From Poronia punctata (lineage: Eukaryota; Ascomycota; Sordariomycetes; Xylariales; Xylariaceae), in the NCBI GenBank assembly GCA_022579005.1, contig MU401492.1, positions 124,001-188,000 on the forward strand: 64,000 nt of DNA, read 5' to 3'. The position numbers and the translations under genes are program-made. Shown here in pieces: positions 1 through 11,645 of the stretch. How positions within the stretch are numbered: position 1 is the first letter of the stretch; each line of letters starts with the position of its first letter. The notes under the pieces were generated by a model. It was not told the origin of the DNA, did not search any database, and saw only the letters and a list, made by a program, of their open reading frames with translations.

Positions 1-27
1 TCTGATTTCCTTTTTCTGTATCTACAG

Positions 28-851
28 CTGGCCAGGAACGATTCCGCTCGATATCTCGACTATACTACCGCGGCGCCAACGCTTGCATCCTCTGCTACAG
101 TATTACGGACGCGAGCTCCTTTGCTGAGATGGGCGTTTGGTTGACTGAACTACGCCGAAACCTCCCCCCCGACATTGTGTTGCATGTAGTAGGTACCAAG
201 GCTGACATCGTCGCCCGCGATCCGTCCCGACGTGAGGTCCCTTTCGAGCGCTGCATAGCATACGTCGCGGAAAATCTTGCCCCCGGGCTGGGTTCCACAC
301 CACCCCCTACCGCAACACCTACAGGGCTGTCGGGCCTCCCATTCCTAACGCCGACAAGCGGCATCCAATCGTACATTACAACACCGGGAACTTCGGCCTC
401 GGCGATGACAACGCCTCTCGGGACCGGCCCCCCGGCGGCCCCCGGCGCCATAGAACCCCGCAGCCCGAGTAGTAAGCGCAGTAGCGGGTTTTGGGGCCAA
501 GAAGTTGGCTGGGACGCATGTCACGAGATTAGCGCCGAGAGCGGCGAGGGTGTTGAGGAGGTATTCCGTGTGGTGACGCGCAAACTTGTCGAACAAAATC
601 GCAAGATACAACAAGCTATCGCGGCGGCCATGTTGACACCCGGCCTTAGTACTCCTGGCATGGAGGGACCCGACGGTTATTTTGATGGTGTCAACCCGAG
701 AGGAAGTTTCCGGGTCGGCAGAGATCGGCGAAGTTGGCTCTTCTCCCCTGCTTTCACGCCTGGCGTTTCCGTTGAGAACGCCGGTAACGGCAGTGCGTAT
801 CCACACGACGATGGTGCCGAACCCCCCAAGAACACAAGGAGGTGTTGTTGA
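28..851 (+). CDS. Rab-family small GTPase, 3' part (5' exons outside window)
   Basis: The last exon begins after a TCTACAG acceptor ending at base 27 and reads straight into GQERFRSISRLYYRGA, the G3/switch II region of Rab proteins; the first two bases of the exon complete the codon before it. G4 follows as VGTKAD (usual form NKxD). The G5 motif, ISAES, comes only after an insert of about 75 residues rich in Pro, Thr and Ser. After the GTPase fold there is a hypervariable tail of about 75 residues ending in RRCC, a double-cysteine signal for geranylgeranylation, so the protein should cycle on and off a membrane in vesicle traffic. P-loop and switch I exons lie upstream of the window. The first ATG in the exon (129) is internal and is not the start. 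Which Rab subfamily it belongs to cannot be told from this part. Confidence 0.85.
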
Positions 852-3265
852 TGATGTGTACGTGACCCAGGTATGTCCTCCGTACAACAGCAAATATCAA
901 GCTGCGACGCTGGCGGCTCTTTGCTCCTGCTTGTGCTTGTGCTTATGCTTGGGACATGGCCTAGGGGATGGGCTCTGTTGGAATGGAGTGCGACGAAATG
1001 ATACCCCAGCGTGTGCTGTACTGCGTGGCAGCAGCATTGTTTATATGATTCCACCGGGGTTAAGATAGCAATGGCCGAGAGTAAAGGATGAACTTCCGGC
1101 CTATGCTATCGAACCTTAGACTTATGGTTGGTCGTGGATCAGGACTGCTAGATTATCCTCTGTCGGTACAAGGATATGCACAGGACAGGGTGGCGCAACA
1201 GGACGGCACTACATGGCATGCATGGCGAGGCGTTCTTTGGTATGGATGATTTTTTGTTGGTTTACAGTAGCATATGTTATGGCTAGGTTTTATGCAACGG
1301 GCTAAATGACCGTAAGCACCTGGCGTGCTATCATGGTCTGGTCCGAATCTCTCCGGCTAACAAGTGTTTTCCATCTGGTGTCATGGGCGTGGTGATTTTG
1401 CCTATGCTGTCGAGCACCGGCAGATACATGCATGGTTGTATGATGCTAAGTTCTAGGTAAGGGACTTCTTGACCCAACTTGGGTCCTTACTCCCTTACTA
1501 TCCTAAGCCATAGCAGTGTGCCCCCGAGTATGTAAAGACCAACCGTGAAGTAGGGAGGTAATAGTAGTTATAGTTCTTGAACACAATGCTGCATATTGTA
1601 ACGCAAGTTAGGTAAGTCGAATGGGTCGCGGGGAAATAACAACATGCTGCGATGGCAGGTATATCGGAAGATACCTACCTAAAGTACCCCTGAGTGGAGA
1701 GAAACCGGTTCGAGACGTACTTGCGTCTTCTTTTCTTAGCTAGAGTTGTGGTATCTGCGCATGCGTTGGCCTAGGAGGGAGTACCTTCCTTTGGACTATA
1801 TTGGGTTCCAAGTTTGTTTACTTTGTAAAAATCAGGTTTCGTCACTCGACTATATATTTGCTACGTGGTCTTCTTCCATTGTTTCCTGCGCTTTCTTCTT
1901 TGCCATCACTATTATCCGGCTTAATAACTGTATATACGCGACAAACGCTCTGGGAATCGCATCTTACCTCTTACCATTCAAATATCTCTGATTGACCTCT
2001 GTAACAACCCACAAAACCGGTCATCGGGTTTCAGCACATGCATACTACACATTAGAGGCTTTCGGCTCGCCATATCTCAGGACCTACTATGTCGTTCGGA
2101 TAATAGAATCAGGCACAATGAAGCGATAGCACATCTGTCTTGATTGTGAGCGTCGGAAGATACCACTAAGCTAGATCCGCCGTATGGATACCGATACCTG
2201 CTGTCAAGGTCTCCAACCAGCTGAGCTCCTCTCAGGGTTCGATAGCCAGTCCCAACATCGAGCCGAGTCAATAAACGACCGAGACAGTTCTTGCAACTAC
2301 GGAACAAGCCCACCACACCGACCGTTTGATACTCTTCAAGATAGATATATCTCAGACTCCCCCACCACCCCACCTGACCGACTCGCCGCACCCGTACACT
2401 GGCTAAACAGCAAACTGGAACCTCAAAGCCGATACGTTTCGTCTTGGTTACATTGATGTCGTTTTCTTGTCGGCTCTTTGTAGGCGCTCTAGGCCAACTG
2501 ATACCGTGTGTCTTTGTCTTCCTCGCCATCTTTACCAGTAGGCAGCAACCTTTCGGCCATTGTACGGGACGGAGCCCGTCAGTCATCTTTGCCTATCTCC
2601 GGCCCAGGGGCCAGACAACAGAGCAGCCAGCCGCGGGTCCCTGGAACTTCTTACTTGTCGCCCTTGTCCTACGCGATCCAGGCTTGACAGGCTGTTCTCC
2701 TTCCTCCGGTGAATCCATTATCCATGTCAGAGCCGATGTAGGTAAGAGACATGATTGCAACTGTGACTCGTGAGCACCAACAGGATCGGGCAAGCTAGAG
2801 AAAAGAGTAAAATTGGTAGCTAGCTAGCGTTTGTTGCTCCGTCACCAACCACCAAGGACATTCATTTGAAGAATTCCCACCATTATCAAGTTGTCTTTCT
2901 TCCCAGGAAAGACACCGACCATTGCACCAGGGGCTTATCCCACAAATCCGGGCTTCGGCGCCCCATGTTAGAGGCAGTAAAGTTACTTTTACCCAGGCAA
3001 ATACTACGGTTCCCTCCAACGTGTCACTCTCACATCGCCGACACTACCGATCAGTACTACTGTACCAGGCTCGGGCTAAAGATTTGGCTCCAAACCTTCA
3101 ATTCAAACCAACTCCCTAGAACCAGACTCTCTTGGATGGGACGAGCCTAAACGATGGTTCACTGCAGCATTGGCACAATTCCCAGTTTATCGGCTCGCCT
3201 ATAAGGGATAGATATGGAAAGTTTATTCGCTGCCTAGGGACGAAGGACGACTCTCTTATTCCCAT
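852..3265. other. Intergenic stretch, no gene recognised
   Basis: About 2.4 kb between the Rab stop and a possible exon on the minus strand. Open frames here (up to 169 codons, minus strand 2077-2586) show no recognisable motif and no coding-like third-position bias. The first few hundred bases probably hold the 3' UTR of the Rab gene. Confidence 0.5.
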
Positions 3266-3464
3266 CTATATCATGCAGATAGAAAAATGCGACTTCGAGG
3301 GTCCTTTGCACTCGCCGTGGTGGATTAGTGCGAAAGTCGCCAACTTCGTGTTGCCGCCGTTATGTTTTGAGGAGGAAGTTTTACAGCCGCGGTCGAGGCC
3401 CATGTCCATCCAATAGTGTCCCTCGCAGTTGCGGATATCGCGCTGGTAATCGATCAGGATGGCC
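3266..3464 (-). CDS. Possible orphan terminal exon, Cys-containing (hypothetical)
   Basis: A minus-strand stretch follows a plausible acceptor (GAGTCAG before base 3464) and runs 66 codons to a TAG at 3266-3268. Most codons end in C or G, as in the real genes of this window and unlike the surrounding DNA. The translation starts AILIDYQRDIRNC and holds four Cys residues. No family is recognised. No convincing upstream exon with ATG and signal peptide was found; a second coding-looking, acidic stretch lies upstream at about 3618-3860 but ends in its own TAG. This may be an exon of a small secreted protein, or the remains of one. Confidence 0.3.
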
Positions 3465-4186
3465 CTGACTCTTGGACTATGAGGTAACATTCTTTTTTAA
3501 CAAACCTTTTCTGTATGATACTTCATGATAAGCTCACAAACGCTCACAGACGGCTAGGCTCCTGAAAAAGGCAGCCCAAATTATCGCTAGTGGCTGCCCA
3601 CACACAATGTTGCCGGACTACATAGCACCCGATGTTATCAAGCCTGGATCACGGGAATCAATTGAGTAGCTAAGGTTAGCTCTGGAAGCAGCCTTCTCCG
3701 CCGAATGAGGCGTCGAACGTGACGCAGTATCTTTACGCTGCTTCTCAGCAGTCTCAGCCGGATCGTCGCTGTCGTCCTCAATGTCGTCCTCAATGTCGTC
3801 CTCAGTGCTCACTATGAGTGGTACACGGGCAACATTACTCTTACGATTACCTCCTAGTTATCCATTCTGTTATGGGTTGAAGGTGTATTGTGGGATGTAG
3901 AAGTAATGGTTAGGTTACAGCCCCTTGACTGTGAAAGACCCTTATTATAGCCTGATCCGTACCTTCCACCACAGTTCTATTCCATTCCACTTACAGTGTG
4001 TTGCTATCACTTGTTGATTACATCATTTCTGTTCGACACGAGGATAGGGGGATAGATAACTGGCTTTGCTAGATTTACATAATGGGTTCAAAAGGAGCGA
4101 ATAACGAATAAATATATACTGGTTTAACTCAACCAACAACTCTAATTAACAAATCTTATCCATAAGCGTTTTCGTAGCTTATACAA
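3465..4186. other. Intergenic, with acidic open frame on minus strand
   Basis: It contains a minus-strand open frame (about 3618-3860) with a tandem Asp/Glu-rich repeat: a 12-bp unit, TCGTCCTCAATG on the plus strand, repeated around 3768-3800. The frame lacks an ATG. The rest, up to the flavocytochrome stop codon, shows nothing recognisable and probably includes that gene's 3' UTR. Confidence 0.4.
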
Positions 4187-5987
4187 TCACAACTTTGACG
4201 ACTTGGGAGACTTCCACACCGGTGTGGCAAGGGTATCGTAGACCTTGTGTCCGAGATGATCGATGGGCACGTTGGTGATATGACTGCCGAGGTTGCGTGT
4301 ATCGACGAGCGAAGGGTTAAGCTGGTCGACTGTTGTGCAGCCGATAAGGCGCATGCCCATCTCCAATTCGTCCCTTAGAAGTTGCATAGCACGGTCGACG
4401 CCCTCGAAACCATACGCCGACATGGCGTACAAGAACGGGCGACCGATACCGACACCCTTGGCACCGAGACAGAGGGCCTTGAGGATATCGGTGGCACGTC
4501 GGACACCTCCGTCGATGAAGATTTCGATCTTGTTCTCGAGACCCATGGATCGCAACACGGGCATGGTCTCGGCGAGGACCTCGACGCCGGACCGGGCGAA
4601 ATCGAGCTGGCGACCGCCGTGATTCGAGAGAACCACGCCCTGGACGCCGTACTCGACGGCCTTGACCACGTCCTCGACGCGCTGCACGCCCTTGAGCACG
4701 ATGGGCATCTTGGTGATGGAGCGGAACCAGGGGATATCGTCCCACGAGAGCGCAGGATCGATGAAGGACGAGATGGCGCGCGCCGCACCCTGCGACGTAT
4801 CGGTGGCGTCGCCATTCTGGTTCTGCACGTTGGCGCCCTGATCGACGAACTTGGACCGCATGTCCTTCTCGCGACGGCCGAGCTGGGGCGCGTCCACGGT
4901 GATGAATAGGCCCTTGCACCCGCGCGCCTCGGCGTGCTTCACGATGCGCTCCGTGATGGCGCGGTCGGCGTTCACGTATAGCTGGAGCCATTGGACTTGG
5001 TCACCCTTCCGGGCGTCGACGATCTCGTCGAAGGAGCAGGAGGCTAGAGTCGGGATCATCTGTATGACGTTGTGCTTGTGGGCTGCGCGCGTTAGGACTA
5101 CCTCGCCTTCGGGATGGCCGAGTTTGCCGAGGGCCGTGGCGGTTACGTAGAAGGGCATGTCGACTTTGGTGCCGAGCATGGTGGTGCTGAAGTCTACTTT
5201 TTTCACGTCCACGAGGACTTTGGGCCTGAACCATATCCGGTGAAAGGCCTCGTGATTTTCTCGCATCGTCTGGGAAAGATGTCAGTCAGTGTCTTGTCTG
5301 TCTATGGAATTTCGTGTCACAAGTGGGAGGAGGGAAGGGACGTACTATCTCGTCGTCGGCAGCGCTGGAATAGTAGCCCCAAGCAGTCTTCTTCATGACG
5401 TTCTTGGCGACGGATTCAAAGTCCAACAGGTTATAACATTGGGTGAGCAGAGGTCTGTTCTTGATGCGCTCCTGTCGGGCTGCCTCGTCCGGATCCTCAT
5501 CCTCGGCAACCTGGGCGACGGTGTTCATGTCCACGGGACCCATGTGTTTCGACTTGTCCAGATACTTGTCCAGTGTATCGGGTGGGTGGATGGGGTCGAA
5601 TTCAGCGGTTGCATCTTTGCCCTGATGTCTTTTGTTTAGCAAGGAAACGGGGGACGAGGGTCTAGTACGGTACTCACGGCATATTTCAAAATGATGTTCA
5701 TCCCACCAGGATGTTCTATGCGACATGTTAGCTGAATAGATTTCACGATATTTCAAGACACGGGTGAGTTAGCTTACCAGGTAGGAATTCCGTAACATCG
5801 TAGGCTTTCCCCTATACATATGAGAAACCAATGTCCATATTAGTATGGTTACCCTTGAAAGAAGCTACGTAAGGTGGTTTAGTTGTATAAGTAAGGAAAG
5901 AGCCTCATTCATACATACATGTATGATAACCCAGCAAGATTTCTTGTCGTTGTGTTTTTCGACCTCGGGTCCCGATAGAGGGGCCAT
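4187..5987 (-). CDS. Flavocytochrome b2-like L-lactate (2-hydroxyacid) dehydrogenase with C-terminal SKL
   Basis: Five exons (5919-5987, 5778-5811, 5678-5715, 5346-5621, 4187-5269) encode 499 residues. An N-terminal cytochrome b5 domain carries the HPGG core (heme His36) and His59, the same 23-residue spacing as yeast Cyb2. An FMN-binding alpha/beta barrel follows with Tyr237, Lys332, His356 in LSNHGGRQLD and Arg359; each sits exactly 17 before yeast Tyr254, Lys349, His373 and Arg376. The family oxidises L-lactate or a related 2-hydroxyacid with FMN and passes electrons through the b5 heme. Unlike yeast Cyb2 the protein starts almost directly with the b5 domain (start chosen as the only ATG in frame with the b5 exon), so there is no mitochondrial presequence. 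It ends in SSKL, a canonical peroxisomal PTS1. Peroxisomal location and substrate are inference. Confidence 0.92.
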
Positions 5988-7886
5988 TGTGAAAGAATAT
6001 CCCCAAACACTCTTTCTTTACTTCGTTGGTCCTGCCAAATCGTAATATCTAAGCAATTGCGAAAAATAATTGCTCAGGTGACGATGATGTCACACTAGGT
6101 AAGTCGGTCTCTAACAAATTGTAATAGAAATTCACGAGCCAACGAAGCTCTTCTAAACGTAGTAGGTATTCTAGGACACGGCTGGAATCATAACAAATCG
6201 CTCTCTCTGAACGATTTCCAAAAAAGAAGGGGCCGATAAATGTACCGTGACGGAATTATTTATCAGATAGTGTAAGTTTTTAGTTTGGCTTTTTCCTTCC
6301 TGTTCTCGGACATCATGTGGTTTTTGGTTTTCCAATTCCAATGGGCCGGCGGTAATTGGCAGAGAAGGAAGAGCTTCCTTTTCCCCCACACTATTTAGGG
6401 TGGGGCACTTTGCCTTTGCACGTAAAAAATACCCGCAAAGTGCATACCTAGGTGTAGCCAACTAGACCTGAAGCGGGTTAGGTTTGATCGATCCCTTTCA
6501 GCCGGGGGATTTCATTTTCCCCAGGAAACGCTTGGCTCGGTCTTGCTCGGAGCTTCGGTACATCGTACAAGCGACCCACCGCAAATTTCCAGCTCACACG
6601 TTTGGATTTTACGTGCCTACCTGCCTACATAAATCAGCTGCTAGGAATGCACAGCAATACTTGGAAAAAAAGACCCGAGAGCTATGTGAGGGGCCAGCGC
6701 GCCAGGTATTGAAGATATGCGAGCCTTGTCCCGTTAGGGCTTGGCGTGTAGAGCTGGGTAGTGAAATGTGTGAGCTGAGAATTTGTGGTGCAACTTCAAG
6801 GGACCGGTCAACGATTAGGTAATACGTGTACCTATGACCCGACAGGTTGAATCCCTCAGCTTCTGCCTCAGGTACTCGTATACTCACGCATTGCAAAAAA
6901 GATGTCAAGACGGAGCACCAGTATTGCCTAAATATGACCATCTCAAGGTTCACATTTGCCAGCTGCACTAACTGATCATTCCCCATCTCAACGAGATCAG
7001 ACCAGGTACTACCTATCTTGACGTAGCAACATTCTTACCAGCGATATCGGATTGCCTCCTATTCACCCATTTAGTCTATGAACATTGAAATAAGAGCGCC
7101 TGTAAACTTCGATATGTTGTCGCAAATCAACCACTGATAGAGAGAGAAAAGATACATGTGGATTACTTACTACCGTATTTGCTGCCTGGCAAACAATCCC
7201 GGCCCCTTCTTCGCATGTCATATCAAAACACAGGAAAAACATAAATGGCCTGTTCCGATGATAAAGCCGATGTTTGCCAGAGGGCGGCAACGAATTGCCG
7301 TGTGAGGTGGGGTGACTCCGCGCTTGGGATATCTCTCCCGGCATGGTGAAGGTCGTCGATCATATTTAGGCCAAAAAAGTTCGAGAATTCTCTACGTGGG
7401 CAACGAGTTGTTGCTGCGCTTGGACTGGGCCCGACATGTGGCTATCCGCGGAGCCCCAGACGGAAGTCGTGGGTATGTGGGTGGTGCGCCGCCGCTACCT
7501 AGTCTCTGCGATGGGAACATTCTTTCAGAAAGAATCAGTAATGGGAATAGACGAGGAAGGAAAGGAAAACAGAAGAGCCCGCTAATAATATATCATTTTT
7601 CTTATTCGCTAACTAGAAAAGCAGGTGCCCGACGTCTTGAGCCCGACCATGAAGTTCGTAAATATAATCCGAGGTAACCGAACGCTTATGATAATGAGTA
7701 TTGCCCCTCCTAGGGTACATAATTAGACGAAGATGCCACAAAAGGCTCGCTGTAATGCTATGCATGCTCCACGACGAATAAAGAAACGACAAATAAAACC
7801 ACCTCGTTCGCCATGCTAGTCTGAGGCGCCAGCACCTCACACTCTCGGTACGAGTAGTCCCGAAGGAATTGTTGTTGCTACAACGT
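5988..7886. other. Intergenic stretch, no gene recognised
   Basis: About 1.9 kb between the flavocytochrome start and the stop of the RRM-like gene. Short open frames (up to 125 codons) have no coding-like composition or motifs. It should hold the promoter of the flavocytochrome gene (right next to 5988) and the 3' UTR of the next gene. Confidence 0.5.
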
Positions 7887-9136
7887 TTAATCGACGACCA
7901 TATCGATGAGGTCGCCAATGAGCTTCTCGATGGATTCATCACCTTTCACTTCTTCAACCGGAGCCGGACCCGGAGCCAGAGCTGGAGCAGGAGGTGAAGC
8001 TGGCGGCAAGATATCCTCCACATCGACAACCTCGCACGGATCCACACCATACCAACATCTAAACTCGGGCTTCTCTCGTCGAAGCGCCATAGCCGCAAAC
8101 TCAGCCTACGGCACTTATCTTCAGCCATCCAATCACCGAGGGAGAGCAGAGAGAGAGAGATACCTGATTCTTCCAACTCGCAAAACGATACTCGTACTCA
8201 GCCATCCCACCATCCTGTATACCGTGGTATAGGATGCGGTCGATATTATATCGGAACTTGGACGAGAAGAAGCGACCGAGTATAACTTGGCTAATTTCCG
8301 CCGAAGGGCCGCATACGTGAACCACGCGCGACGGCATCTGTAGTCGACCGCGTCGCCAGTGTGTGTCGCGTAGTCGTGGCTCGGGCACGCGAATCCGGCT
8401 CCAGCATGCGGAGAGTTTTTTCTCGGTTGTTCGAGGCGTTGACGAGTCGCTGAGGGCGGATGTCGTCGTGCTGTTTCTAAATGGCGAGCCGGTGGAAGAA
8501 GAAGAAGAAGCCGGGGTATCATTATTATTGTCATCACCACTCTCGCTGGAATCCAGGAGGGCATCTCCTTCCTCATGTCCACATTCCGGGAAAGTCAGGG
8601 TTCCGTCGTTGATGGCGCGCATGACATTATCGGCATCGACGTGGCGGAAAAAGGTAATCGTGAGCGCCGCAGTCTTGAAGTACGAGGTTCCCTGCGAGAT
8701 GCTAGCTGCGTAGACTTTGCCGTGGCCGGTTAACATTTCCATGATCTCGTAGTACTGCAATCTTGTGTCAGATTTTTTATGTTTTCCCCTTTTTTTTCTC
8801 TCTCTCTCTTTCCTTGCTAACAGAACAGCAAAAGGCAATGGACCTGATGGTAATACTTACAGAAGCGCAATCCCTCGGTATCTGCGTAACCCACAGACTG
8901 GTATTTTCCGTGTTGGGAATCCCAGCCGATCTATTCGAGGCTACGGTCGGATCACCCCGGTAGTGGACCGACATGCCCGTCTCCTTGCGCTGAATGAGCT
9001 CGGACAAAGTCAGAGATCTGGATCTGGGGGGGGCTTCCGTCTTTCTCCAATCCGTGGCCTCGTTGGCGGATTTCCCTCTCATCCGACGTCGACTCCCCTC
9101 TGTCACGGCCTTGGTTGGTAGGAATACTGCTGACAT
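7887..9136 (-). CDS. RRM-like fungal protein, hypothetical
   Basis: Three exons (8861-9136, 8164-8754, 7887-8105) encode 361 residues; both introns are phase 0. The start is the ATG at 9134-9136 (MSAVFLPTKAV); earlier in-frame codons are non-ATG. After a basic, Ser-rich N-terminus, the stretch TSLWVTQIPRDCA resembles an RNP2 strand, followed by a helix (YYEIMEMLTGHGKV) and an RNP1-like strand and helix (ALTITFFRHVDADNVMRAI), the order of an RNA recognition motif. A low-complexity Ser/Asp/Thr linker comes next, then a second conserved-looking part with MAEYEYRFASW and FRCWYGVDPCE. The C-terminus is rich in Pro and Ala. A role in RNA binding is inferred from the RRM-like pattern only. The intron at 8755-8860 contains a long T/CT-rich stretch. 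Confidence 0.75.
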
Positions 9137-9487
9137 TGTGAAATGGAAAGAACGGGATTTCTTTTGAGCTGGTATAGGTAGATATACAGAAGATAGATAG
9201 GTAGTTTTTCGACCAGCGAAAAACAAAACGATAGGCACAAAGCAAAGAGAGGATGTGTATGGGAAGTAAAAGTGCGTGATAGCTGTCTCTCTCTCCCTCT
9301 CTCTCTCTCTTTATCTCTCATGGAGCAAATATAGGAGCATAAAACCAAAAACAAAATAACAACAAGAAGAGGAGGAGGGAAAGGATAGACAGATATATAC
9401 ACAAAAAAAAAAAAGAATCCTCAACCTGTTTGCTAGTTCAGTTCGTATAACAGAGTCCAAAACATCTATCGCGACACGAAAAAAAAA

Positions 9488-9504
9488 GGGGGGGGGGGGG
9501 GGGG
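9488..9504. repeat. G17 homopolymer
   Basis: Seventeen G in a row directly after an A run, about 125 bases before the C78 tract. On one strand the two could pair with each other. Confidence 0.9.
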
Positions 9505-9610
9505 CAAACATGAACACAAACCACCCCTGCCCCGGTTTGTTCAAAAACCCAAAACAAAAAAACGCCCCGGAAGTGCTTTGGTTTGATAAGGGGGATAAAA
9601 GTTTGGTTGT

Positions 9611-9620
9611 NNNNNNNNNN
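9611..9620. other. Assembly gap (10 N)
   Basis: Ten undetermined bases immediately next to a very long C homopolymer, so sequence and length here are not reliable. Confidence 0.98.
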
Positions 9621-9628
9621 GCACCCCC

Positions 9629-9629
<1 letters not shown>

Positions 9630-9708
<79 letters not shown>

Positions 9709-9729
9709 CCCGCCCCCCCCCCCCCCCCC
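9630..9729. repeat. Long C homopolymer (C78, then C-rich to 9729)
   Basis: Bases 9630-9707 are all C, followed by G, three C, G and seventeen C. This is either a real poly-C tract or an assembly or sequencing artefact at the gap. Confidence 0.9.
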
Positions 9730-10150
9730 AGCAAGGACACATCCTCACCACGTCGACGCTGTTTTCAAACAACTCACTCACTTACTCGGCCAGACAGTGC
9801 TTTGCTTGACTCCTGGGATTCCATTAGGAGTGTTGTCGTTTCGCGGACATGATGTAGCAAAGAAATAAAGTAGACAAAACACCTACCCGGCCCAAGATAG
9901 TTTGATCAGTGAGTAGGTAAGGTAATTTGCCCCCCCCCGTGTATTCTATTCCTTTGTATCTGATATTTTGCCTTCTCTCTTTCTAGCCAGACCTAACCTT
10001 ACCTAGCCTAACAGTAGGACAGAGAGACAGGCATTCTTTTCTTTTTTGCCATATTATTACCCCGTCCGGCGCAATGTGAAAAAAAAAAAAAAAAAGGGAA
10101 AAGAGCAAGCAAGCAAGAACAAGAAGTCGACGGGGGTCTGACTGTGATAG

Positions 10151-10178
10151 GTAAGTAAGTAAGTAAGTAAGTAAGTAA
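10151..10178. repeat. (GTAA)7 microsatellite
   Basis: Seven perfect copies of GTAA in non-coding DNA. Confidence 0.95.
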
Positions 10179-10285
10179 TCATCATGTTTGACGTGGTAGA
10201 TTACACCATGATATTCATCCATGTCAAAAAGGGAGAGTTGACTAACAATCGATCAATGGGTTTCAGTAATCCAGTCACAGCAAAA

Positions 10286-10306
10286 TGTCTGTCTGTCTGT
10301 CTGTCT
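10286..10306. repeat. (TGTC)5 microsatellite
   Basis: Five copies of TGTC in non-coding DNA. Confidence 0.9.
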
Positions 10307-10419
10307 ACCATACTTCCTACTCCCCTACTTTAGTCCCGTATTTTTTTTTACGTTTTCCCTCCAACTCACATCGACTCATTTTCATTCCGTTTCTTCCCGC
10401 CCCCGTGAATCACAGAACC

Positions 10420-10461
10420 CACACATACACACACGCACACACACAGACACACACACACACA
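10420..10461. repeat. CA-rich dinucleotide repeat
   Basis: Imperfect (CA)n of about 42 bases, with single interruptions by T and G. Confidence 0.9.
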
Positions 10462-11645
10462 AAGGGCCCATCCGTGAAAGAATCTCATCCGCCTGGTTAA
10501 AGCGAATATAACAAAACTAGCCTAAGCATCAATCCTAGATAGTCTTGTGTGCATGCACTCAAAAGAAGAAAAATATGTACGGTATCTAGATATAAGATAC
10601 CTAACCTTAGCAAAGAAAGAAAAAGACGTGAACGAACAATGCAATTTGTAGCCGTGGGGAAACCTTCTGCTTTAGAGAGATTTTTTTGTCTGTCTGTCTT
10701 ATTTCTAATATGTATAGATATAGCGTCTGCTTTAAATACAACTAAAAACAACATGGGGAAAATATACTTTACTTAACCTTTGATACTTCGCCTACCCTTA
10801 TAAACCGAGAAGCAAGCATATACCAAAACAAAATATCTGTCCTTGGAGATAGTGGCGGCAACAAACCCGATTCTAACCATGTTGCCTCTGCAGATACAGT
10901 ATCTGTCGACGGAGTACTTGGTCTATATCAAGTGTCTAAAGCAAGGCAAAAAGATGGAGCCGAGAAAACAAGAAAAAGGGGGAGCGTGTTCATCTATGCC
11001 CCGTATCCCCAACCTCGGCCGACCTCAAAAAGCCAGTGTACCTACCCACACAGGCGATATAGTCTACGAAGAGCCCCATCGGCTACAGCAAGAAAAATGC
11101 AGCTACAGCTTTCGACAAAACACTTCTTTTGAAATATAAAACAAGGCAAGAGAGGATCTCGATTATATTCATAGGTATCTGAGCCTCTATCGAGAAATAA
11201 AGGTAAAAAATAAAATAAAAGGACAAACTCAAGTAGCAGTGTGCCGCCACGCTCTGTAACCGTGTCCCAGCCTTGGAAATAATGGTAGGATACAATCACC
11301 CATCTTGGTGAAAAAACGCTTCCTATCCTCTATCAATTTGCATTTCTGCCCACTTCACGATCTGACTCCGGTAACAACACATTTAAAAAAAAACCTATAC
11401 GTTGAGCATCAAGAATACTACTTTTCCCCCTTGGGAAAATAAAATGGAATGATTATTTCTTCCACCTTTACCCGCCAACTTCCTTAGCATTCCACATCTA
11501 ACGTTTTGATAGGTACCCATCTACCTTGTTTGAATAACGCTTCACACGTTCCCTCAGAGGTTGATAGGATCCACCAAGACGTGCGTATGTAAACTATTGG
11601 TACCGAGATGGCGGAGCAGCTGAGGATATTCGGGGCCTAGTCCTC

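Noticed and set aside
2077..2586. Minus-strand open frame of 169 codons
   Set aside because: No coding-like third-position bias, no motif, and an equally long frame is open on the other strand.
4293..4991. Long open frames overlapping the flavocytochrome gene in other frames
   Set aside because: Arg/Pro/Ser-rich shadows of a GC-rich coding exon.
9510..9852. Poly-proline or poly-glycine proteins across the C78 tract
   Set aside because: Translation of a homopolymer next to an assembly gap, not a gene.
10151..10178. (GTAA)7 as CRISPR-like or telomere-like array
   Set aside because: No spacers and not a telomere unit; it is a plain microsatellite.
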